Part shown: piece after piece, positions 1 through 6,014 of the stretch
How positions within the stretch are numbered: the stretch's first letter is position 1
How the letters are laid out: every line of letters starts with the position of its first letter
Source of the DNA: Lysobacteraceae bacterium
GTDB taxonomy: Bacteria; Pseudomonadota; Gammaproteobacteria; Xanthomonadales; Xanthomonadaceae
Reading direction: 5' to 3'
DNA: 6,014 nt
NCBI GenBank assembly: GCA_017990865.1
Contig: JAGNNB010000203.1
Location: 1 to 6,014, forward strand
Program-made: the position numbers and the translations under genes
Notes under the pieces: generated by a model
Seen by the model: only the letters and a program-made list of their open reading frames with translations
Told to the model about the DNA's origin: nothing
The model's database searches: none

Positions 1-11
1 CGGCAAGCCTC

Positions 12-27
12 TATTATTCCGATAATA
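12..27. repeat. AT-rich 6-bp inverted repeat, possible regulator site
   Basis: Perfect arms TATTAT and ATAATA are separated by the four bases TCCG. The repeat lies in an AT-rich stretch (about 38% GC over bases 1-50, against clearly GC-rich genes downstream). Lrp/AsnC proteins often bind short imperfect AT-rich palindromes, so this may be a binding site for the regulator encoded just downstream. It could equally serve a divergent gene to the left of the window. Binding is inference only. Confidence 0.4.
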
Positions 28-41
28 CGGTCGTTTAATAG

Positions 42-70
42 TTGTGATTTGGTCGAATTTCGGGGATATT
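42..70 (+). promoter_or_regulatory. Candidate sigma-70 promoter of the regulator-oxygenase unit
   Basis: A -35-like TTGTGA (42-47) and a -10-like GATATT (65-70) are separated by exactly 17 bases. Each hexamer matches the consensus at four of six positions. Transcription would start near base 77, inside the large palindrome at 69-87, leaving a leader of about 23 bases before the start codon at 100. The match is modest and other -10 hexamers are possible in this AT-rich region. Confidence 0.4.
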
Positions 71-90
71 TCGTCGAATCGACGAAAAAT
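66..90. promoter_or_regulatory. Palindromic operator candidate at the regulator promoter
   Basis: The core at 69-87 is a perfect 9-bp inverted repeat, TTTCGTCGA and TCGACGAAA, around a single central A. It extends to 25 bp (66-90) with one mismatched pair (68/88). It overlaps the proposed -10 element and start point and ends 9 bases before the start codon at 100. A smaller palindrome, CGAA-T-TTCG (54-62), is centred 20 bp upstream, about two helical turns away. This is the usual geometry for an autoregulatory operator, and the adjacent Lrp/AsnC protein is the obvious candidate binder. In RNA the same repeat could also form a hairpin. Confidence 0.5.
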
Positions 91-99
91 GGCGCCCGA

Positions 100-531
100 A
101 TGAAGCCTTCCGAGACCGATCAACAGCTTCTGTCCCTGCTTCGCGAGAACGCCCGCGCGTCCACGGCCTTGATTGCCCGACGTCTCGGGCTGTCGCGGAC
201 GACGGTGCAAAGCCGCATCGAGCGCTTGGAGCGCGAGGGCGTGATCAGCGGCTATACGGTGCGGATTAGCGACGAATACGAACGGGGCCAGGTCCGCGCC
301 CACATCATGATCGCGGTGCACCCCAAGCAGATGACCTCGGTGGTGGCCGCCCTGCGCGCCATGCCCGAGCTGCGGGTGCTGCATTCGGTCAGCGGCGCCT
401 ACGACCTGATCGCCATCGCGGCGGTGTCCGCGGTGAGCGAGATGGATATGCTGACCGACCGCATCGGCGCGATCGAGGGCGTGGAGCGCACCACGTCGTC
501 GATTGTCTTGTCCACGAAATTCGAGCGCTGA
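100..531 (+). CDS. Lrp/AsnC-family transcriptional regulator
   Basis: This 143-residue protein has the two-part architecture of Lrp/AsnC regulators. An N-terminal winged helix-turn-helix spans about residues 5-55, including [19 protein letters not shown] followed by [11 protein letters not shown]-terminal ligand-binding/oligomerisation (RAM) domain spans about 66-143, with the conserved SGAYDL segment at 98-103. The length is typical for the family. I chose ATG 100 over the in-frame TTG at 49 because the family motif begins within a few residues of it, and a start at 49 would put the palindromic operator inside the gene. The Shine-Dalgarno before 100 is weak. These proteins form dimers or larger assemblies and usually respond to amino acids or other small metabolites; the effector here cannot be predicted. 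The gene is followed after 11 bases by an oxygenase that it probably shares a transcript with, and it likely controls its own promoter. Confidence 0.93.
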   Translation: MKPSETDQQLLSLLRENARASTALIARRLGLSRTTVQSRIERLEREGVISGYTVRISDEYERGQVRAHIMIAVHPKQMTSVVAALRAMPELRVLHSVSGAYDLIAIAAVSAVSEMDMLTDRIGAIEGVERTTSSIVLSTKFER

Positions 532-534
532 GGA
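530..534 (+). promoter_or_regulatory. Shine-Dalgarno of the oxygenase gene, overlapping the upstream stop
   Basis: GAGGA overlaps the regulator's TGA stop (529-531) and lies 8 bases before GTG 543. This spacing supports GTG 543 as the oxygenase start over the in-frame ATGs at 558 and 567, and it suggests that translation of the two genes is coupled. Confidence 0.7.
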
Positions 535-542
535 CGGGCGCC

Positions 543-1589
543 GTGCTCTCAAAGACCATGCCCTCGATGTCCGCCTCGACCCTGCCGATCATCGATCTGG
601 CGCCGTTCTTCGGGCCGACGCTCGGCCCGACCGATGCGGATGCGCGTCGCCGCACGGCCGAGCGCATCGACGAAGCCTGTCGCACCTACGGATTCTTTTA
701 TATCGAAGGGCACGGGATCGCCGCCGAGACTCAAACCGCGCTGCGTGAGGCCAGCCGGGCGTTTTTCGCCCACCCCCAAGCCGAGAAGCTGCGGATTCGC
801 ATGCTCCACGGCGGTCGCGCCTGGCGCGGGTATTTCCCGGTCGGCGAGGAGCTGACCAGCGGCCGGCCGGATCGCAAGGAAGGCTTGTATCTGGGCACCG
901 AACTGCCGCCGGACGATCCCCGCGTGCTTGCGGGCTGGCCGCTGCATGGGGCCAATCTCTGGCCCGATGAACCGGCGGAACTGCGGCCCGCCGTGCTGGC
1001 GTACATGACGGCCGCCGCGCGCGCCGCGCAGGCGCTGCTGGAAGCGATGGCGCTCGCGCTGAGGCTGGAGGCCGATTGGTTCCGGCGCCATTACACCGCC
1101 GATCCGACGGTGCTGTTCCGCATCTTTCGGTACCCGCCGCAGGCCGCGGAGCAGGACGGCTGGGGCGTCGGCGAACACACCGATTACGGCCTGCTGACCT
1201 TGTTGCTGCAGGACGACGTGCCCGGGCTGCAGGTCCGCACGCCGGACGGCTGGATCGATGCGCCGCCGCTGCCGGGTACGCTGGTCTGCAACATCGGCGA
1301 CATGCTCGACCGCCTGACCGGCGGGGCGTGGCGCTCCACGCCGCATCGGGTGCTCAACGCCAGCGGCCGCGAGCGCTACTCTTTTCCTCTGTTCTTCGAC
1401 CCGGCGTTCGACGCCCGGGTCACGCCTTTGCCGGCCCACGCGCACATCGAGCCCGCGCGGGTGGCCGCGGACCGCGCCGACCGCTGGGACGGGGCCAGCG
1501 TGCTGGCGCCGTTCGACGGCACCTACGGCGATTACCTGCTGGGGAAAGTCGGCAAGGTGTTCCCGCAATTGCTCGAACGCGTGCGCTGA
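543..1589 (+). CDS. Isopenicillin N synthase-like Fe(II)/2-oxoglutarate-dependent oxygenase
   Basis: This 348-residue cytoplasmic protein belongs to the isopenicillin N synthase-like non-haem iron oxygenases. The N-terminal DIOX_N-type segment contains PIIDL (15-19) and [10 protein letters not shown] (50-59). The C-terminal double-stranded beta-helix carries the iron ligands H212 and D214 (EHTDYG) and H268 (TPHRV). The 2-oxoglutarate-binding R-x-S is R278-Y-S280, so the enzyme looks catalytically intact. NIGDML (250-255) is another family hallmark. Most members couple oxidation of a small substrate to decarboxylation of 2-oxoglutarate, although isopenicillin N synthase and ACC oxidase do not use it. 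The substrate here is unknown, and no beta-lactam synthesis genes are visible nearby, so an antibiotic role should not be assumed. Start GTG 543 is supported by a GAGGA at 8 bases; ATG 558 or 567 are alternatives that would shorten a poorly conserved N terminus. It is probably co-transcribed with the upstream Lrp/AsnC regulator. Confidence 0.92.
   Translation: MLSKTMPSMSASTLPIIDLAPFFGPTLGPTDADARRRTAERIDEACRTYGFFYIEGHGIAAETQTALREASRAFFAHPQAEKLRIRMLHGGRAWRGYFPVGEELTSGRPDRKEGLYLGTELPPDDPRVLAGWPLHGANLWPDEPAELRPAVLAYMTAAARAAQALLEAMALALRLEADWFRRHYTADPTVLFRIFRYPPQAAEQDGWGVGEHTDYGLLTLLLQDDVPGLQVRTPDGWIDAPPLPGTLVCNIGDMLDRLTGGAWRSTPHRVLNASGRERYSFPLFFDPAFDARVTPLPAHAHIEPARVAADRADRWDGASVLAPFDGTYGDYLLGKVGKVFPQLLERVR
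610..630. repeat. Perfect 9-bp hairpin inside the oxygenase 5' coding region
   Basis: Arms TCGGGCCGA and TCGGCCCGA flank a 3-base CGC loop. The structure covers codons 23-30 and encodes a GPT-L-GPT peptide repeat. In mRNA it would be a very stable stem about 67 bases after the start codon. It has no following T-run, so it is not a standard terminator. It may be a by-product of the repeated GPT codons in GC-rich DNA. Confidence 0.6.
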
Positions 1590-1597
1590 GCGTCGTT

Positions 1598-1618
1598 CGG
1601 CGGCCCCGCCGCTACAAT
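1598..1618 (+). promoter_or_regulatory. Possible queA promoter -10 preceded by a GC hairpin
   Basis: The gap between the oxygenase stop and queA contains TACAAT (1613-1618), five of six matches to the -10 consensus. It lies 24 bases before the queA start. No good -35 hexamer is found 16-18 bases upstream. Immediately before it, CGGCGG (1598-1603) and CCGCCG (1606-1611) could pair, but the loop would be only two to four bases and no T-run follows, so this is a poor terminator. queA may have its own promoter here. Confidence 0.4.
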
Positions 1619-1642
1619 GCGCGCCCCTGATCGCCGCCGCCG

Positions 1643-3873
<2,231 letters not shown>

Positions 3874-3895
3874 GCCGGGCAGGGGCGCGCCCGGC
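3874..3895 (+). terminator. GC hairpin directly after the tgt stop, possible terminator
   Basis: A 7-bp perfect stem, GCCGGGC (3874-3880) with GCCCGGC (3889-3895), closes an 8-base loop and starts on the base after the TGA. There is no T-run downstream, so it is not a canonical intrinsic terminator. It could act as a Rho-assisted end, stabilise the queA-tgt mRNA 3' end, or have no role. A self-complementary GGGCGCGCCC (3883-3892) offers an alternative fold. Confidence 0.4.
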
Positions 3896-3899
3896 GAAG

Positions 3900-3922
3900 G
3901 CGATCTCCAAGGCGCGATCTCC
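3900..3922. repeat. Short direct repeat GCGATCTCC, two copies
   Basis: GCGATCTCC occurs at 3900-3908 and again at 3914-3922, a 14-base period, in the noncoding gap after tgt. It is short and may be chance, but it sits just upstream of another small repeat array. Confidence 0.45.
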
Positions 3923-3939
3923 CTGCGTCTGGACCCTCC

Positions 3940-3975
3940 ATGGTTCGGCCCAGGGTTCGGCCTATCGTTCGGTCC
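3940..3975. repeat. Three tandem 12-bp units containing GTTCGG
   Basis: Units at 3940-3951, 3952-3963 and 3964-3975 read ATGGTTCGGCCC, AGGGTTCGGCCT and ATCGTTCGGTCC. All share GTTCGG in the same register. The array is bracketed by CCATGG at 3938-3943 and 3975-3980. It lies about 35 bases upstream of the proposed yajC -10 element, in noncoding DNA. It may be a decayed microsatellite or a phased set of protein-binding sites; the sequence alone does not decide. Confidence 0.6.
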
Positions 3976-4007
3976 CATGGGCTTGAATCGCTTCGCCCCC
4001 GCCCGCA

Positions 4008-4023
4008 TGGCATAATCCGTCGT
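4008..4023 (+). promoter_or_regulatory. Extended -10 promoter candidate for yajC-secD
   Basis: TGG followed by CATAAT (TG at 4008-4009, hexamer 4011-4016) fits the extended -10 pattern with five of six hexamer matches. Transcription would begin near 4023, leaving a leader of about 24 bases to the yajC ATG. The best -35-like hexamer, TTGAAT (3983-3988), is 22 bases away, too far for a normal spacer, so the extended TG element would have to carry recognition. A separate promoter for the Sec genes is plausible given the hairpin and 173-base gap after tgt. Confidence 0.5.
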
Positions 4024-4046
4024 TATTTTCGCTTCACGGACCCGAA

Positions 4047-4394
4047 ATGAATCTGCTCGATCTGTTGATTTCCCCCGCCTACGCGCAAGCGGCGCCCGCC
4101 GCCGGCCCGGGCACAGGCAGCCTGCTGTCCGGCCTGCTGTTTCCGATCGCCCTGTTGGCGGTGATGTATTTCATCCTGATCCGGCCGCAATCCAAGCGTC
4201 TGAAGGACCAGCGCGCGATGATCGAGAAGTTGGGCGTCGGCGACGAAGTGATCACCACCGGCGGTATCGCCGGCGTGGTGCGCGAAATCGGCGACAATTT
4301 CATCTCCGTCGAGATCTCAGACAACGTGCGGATCCGCGTCCAGAAAGGCGCGATCGGCAACGTGCTGCCCAAGGGCACGCTGAAGTCCCTCTGA
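4047..4394 (+). CDS. yajC: Sec translocon accessory protein YajC
   Basis: YajC is a small single-pass inner-membrane protein that associates with SecD and SecF and the SecYEG channel and modestly supports protein export. The 115-residue product (E. coli: 110) has a short polar/Ala-rich N terminus with SPAYAQ (9-14). One hydrophobic helix spans about residues 27-45, followed by the family hallmark FILIRPQSKR (42-51). The cytoplasmic domain contains LGVGDEVITTGGIAGVV (62-78). The start is preceded by a weak ACGGA six bases upstream. secD begins 55 bases after its stop, matching the usual yajC-secD-secF order. The AYAQA segment resembles a signal-peptidase site but precedes the membrane helix, so I do not read it as a cleaved signal. 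Confidence 0.97.
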   Translation: MNLLDLLISPAYAQAAPAAGPGTGSLLSGLLFPIALLAVMYFILIRPQSKRLKDQRAMIEKLGVGDEVITTGGIAGVVREIGDNFISVEISDNVRIRVQKGAIGNVLPKGTLKSL

Positions 4395-4416
4395 CCCTTC
4401 CGTCCCACACTCGATG

Positions 4417-4434
4417 CGACCGGCCGGATGGTCG
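4417..4434 (+). repeat. Small inverted repeat in the yajC-secD gap
   Basis: CGACC (4417-4421) can pair with GGTCG (4430-4434) around an 8-base loop that itself contains the self-complementary CCGGCCGG (4420-4427). It sits 15 bases before the preferred secD start and could influence initiation there. A 5-bp stem is weak evidence in GC-rich DNA. Confidence 0.3.
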
Positions 4435-4449
4435 GACGCGGTGCCCGTC

Positions 4450-6014
4450 ATGCTCGAATACGCTCGCTGGAAATACGTCGTCGCCCTGCTCGTCCTGATG
4501 TTCAGCGCGCTCTATGCGCTGCCGAACATCTTTCCGCAGGATCCTTCCGTCCAGATTTCCGCCAACCGCGGCGGCAAAATCGACGACGCCCTGAAGCAGC
4601 AGGTCAACGCCAGTCTGCAGAAAGTGGGCGTGAAGTCGAAGGCGGTGGAGACCAAGGGTAAGACCATGTTGGTCCGCCTGGCCGACAACGACACGCAAAG
4701 CAAGGCCGCGGATGCGTTGCGCACGGGGCTCGGCGATAACTACGTCGTCGCGTTGAGTCTGGCGTCGACCGTGCCGAATTGGCTGTCGTCCATCGGCGCC
4801 AAGCCGATGCCGCTGGGCCTCGACCTGCAGGGCGGCGTGCATTTCCTGATGGAAGTGGACAAGGAAGCCGCGCTCAAGAAACGTTTCGACGCGTATCTCG
4901 ACGAAGCGCGTTCGTCGCTGCGCGACAACGGAGTCGCGTTCGAATCGGTCGAGCGCAGCGGCACCAACCGCATCGTCGCCACGCTGTTGCCCACCGCCGA
5001 CGCCGCGAAAGCCCGCAAGCTGCTCGAACAGGGTTTCAACGCCATCGCGGTCGATGCAGGCGGTTTGTCGTCGGTCAACGGATTCCGCTACGAGGCCGTC
5101 GGCAATGTGATCAATATCGACGTCTCCGACGAGATGATTCGACAGATCACGCTCAACGCCGTCGAGCAGAATCTCAGCACCTTGCGCAACCGCATCAACT
5201 CGCTGGGCGTGGCCGAGCCGGTGGTGCAGCGCCAAGGCGCCGAACGCATCGTCGTGCAATTGCCGGGCGTGCAGGACACGGCGGAAGCCAAGCGCCGCAT
5301 CGGCGCCGCCGCGACGCTGGAATACCGCGCGGTCTACGAAGACGGCGACGCGCTCGAAGCCGCACGCACCGGCAATGTGCCGCCGGGGGCGCAGTTGTAC
5401 TTCCGGCGCGAACTCGGCGCCGATGGCCAGCCCCTGCCGATTTTGTTGAAGAAGCGCGTCATCGCCGCCGGCGAAGATATGGTCGATGCGCGCGTGTCGG
5501 TCGATCAGAACGGTTTGCCCGCGGTGTCGGTGACGCTGAACACGGCCGGCGGCCAGCGCATGTTCGATTTCACCAGCGAGAACGTGAACAAGCCGATGGC
5601 GGTGGTGTTCATCGAGCGCATACCGCAAACCCGCATCGTCGACGGTAAGCCGATTCAGACCGCGACGACCAAGCAGGAAGTGGTCTCGATCGCGAACGTC
5701 AACGAAGCCTTCGGCAAGAAATTCATCACCACGGGTTTGGAACGCGCCGAAGCCGAAGATCTTTCGCGCTTGCTGAAATCCGGCGCCCTGGCCGCGCCGA
5801 TGGACTTCAAGGAAGAACGCGTTGTCGGCCCCAGCCTCGGTAAGCAGAACGTCGAACGCGGCCTGAAAGCGGTGATGTTCTCGTTCCTGTTCGCCTTGGC
5901 GTTCTTCCTGATCTATTACCGCATGTTCGGTATCGTCACCTGCCTGGCGCTGTTGCTGAACCTGGTGATGGTGTTCGCATTGATGTCCATCTTCGGCGCC
6001 ACGATGTCGCTACC
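4450..6014 (+). CDS. secD: Protein translocase subunit SecD, 3' end outside the window
   Basis: SecD, with SecF, uses the proton-motive force to help pull exported proteins through SecYEG from the periplasmic side. The window holds 521 codons of a protein usually about 615-620 residues long, with no stop before the edge. Visible parts in order are a first membrane helix (about 8-27), then the large periplasmic P1 domain, beginning near the SANRGG segment (37-42). GLDLQGGVHFLMEVD (123-137) and SLGVAEPVVQRQGAERIVVQ (251-270) are family blocks. LKSGALAAP (442-450) and VVGPSLG (458-464) precede membrane helices at about 472-490 and 495-520. The later helices, including the conserved charged residue thought to couple protons, lie beyond the window. 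ATG 4450 gives the family-typical MLEYARWKYV start. In-frame ATG 4414 and GTG 4441 are alternatives; none has a convincing Shine-Dalgarno. Confidence 0.96.
   Translation, partial: MLEYARWKYVVALLVLMFSALYALPNIFPQDPSVQISANRGGKIDDALKQQVNASLQKVGVKSKAVETKGKTMLVRLADNDTQSKAADALRTGLGDNYVVALSLASTVPNWLSSIGAKPMPLGLDLQGGVHFLMEVDKEAALKKRFDAYLDEARSSLRDNGVAFESVERSGTNRIVATLLPTADAAKARKLLEQGFNAIAVDAGGLSSVNGFRYEAVGNVINIDVSDEMIRQITLNAVEQNLSTLRNRINSLGVAEPVVQRQGAERIVVQLPGVQDTAEAKRRIGAAATLEYRAVYEDGDALEAARTGNVPPGAQLYFRRELGADGQPLPILLKKRVIAAGEDMVDARVSVDQNGLPAVSVTLNTAGGQRMFDFTSENVNKPMAVVFIERIPQTRIVDGKPIQTATTKQEVVSIANVNEAFGKKFITTGLERAEAEDLSRLLKSGALAAPMDFKEERVVGPSLGKQNVERGLKAVMFSFLFALAFFLIYYRMFGIVTCLALLLNLVMVFALMSIFGATMSL

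Noticed and set aside
543..1589. Beta-lactam biosynthesis through true isopenicillin N synthase
   Set aside because: Only the general oxygenase fold and iron site are shared. No ACV synthetase or other pathway gene is present in the window.
1598..1611. Intrinsic terminator after the oxygenase
   Set aside because: CGGCGG/CCGCCG leaves too small a loop and is followed by GCTACAATG rather than a T-run.
1590..1642. preQ1 riboswitch ahead of queA-tgt
   Set aside because: Only 53 bases separate the oxygenase stop from queA, and I see no preQ1-type stem with its A-rich tail.
4300..5628. Long open frame on the - strand opposite yajC and secD (442 codons)
   Set aside because: Overlaps the unmistakable SecD coding sequence; the translation is rich in H, R, Q and V without any family signature.
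4779..5648. Long + strand frame inside secD (289 codons)
   Set aside because: It is out of frame with SecD, arginine-rich and without recognisable motifs, whereas the SecD frame is conserved throughout.

Overview
The window is a chromosomal segment of a GC-rich proteobacterium. The queA-tgt-yajC-secD order, the protein sequences and a TACAAT-type -10 element ahead of queA fit Gammaproteobacteria of the Xanthomonadales (Lysobacter, Luteimonas or Xanthomonas-like). That placement is made from recalled family features, not a database search. All genes lie on the + strand. I see no mobile element, tRNA, rRNA or CRISPR array.

Left part (1-1589): a short AT-rich leader carries several inverted repeats and a plausible promoter. 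It is followed by an Lrp/AsnC-family regulator (100-531). Eleven bases later comes an isopenicillin-N-synthase-like Fe(II)/2-oxoglutarate oxygenase (543-1589), whose Shine-Dalgarno overlaps the regulator's stop codon. The two look like one transcription unit, with the regulator probably controlling its own promoter. The oxygenase substrate cannot be read from the sequence, and this pair is the least understood part of the window.

Middle part (1590-3873): queA and tgt are joined by a 4-base ATGA overlap. Tgt inserts preQ1 into the anticodon wobble position of tRNAs with GUN anticodons. QueA then adds the ribose-derived epoxycyclopentanediol ring from S-adenosylmethionine to give epoxyqueuosine. 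QueA carries a charged C-terminal tail.

Intergenic 3874-4046 holds a strong GC hairpin directly after the tgt stop, a small direct repeat, three tandem 12-bp units and an extended -10 promoter candidate for the next operon.

Right part (4047-6014): yajC and the first 521 codons of secD, which runs off the window. Both encode inner-membrane components of the Sec translocon accessory complex (SecDF-YajC). secF would be expected next.

Overall this is mostly ordinary housekeeping DNA. The unexplained signals are the operator-like architecture and oxygenase at the left end, the perfect hairpin inside the oxygenase 5' coding region, the repeats between tgt and yajC, and the QueA tail.
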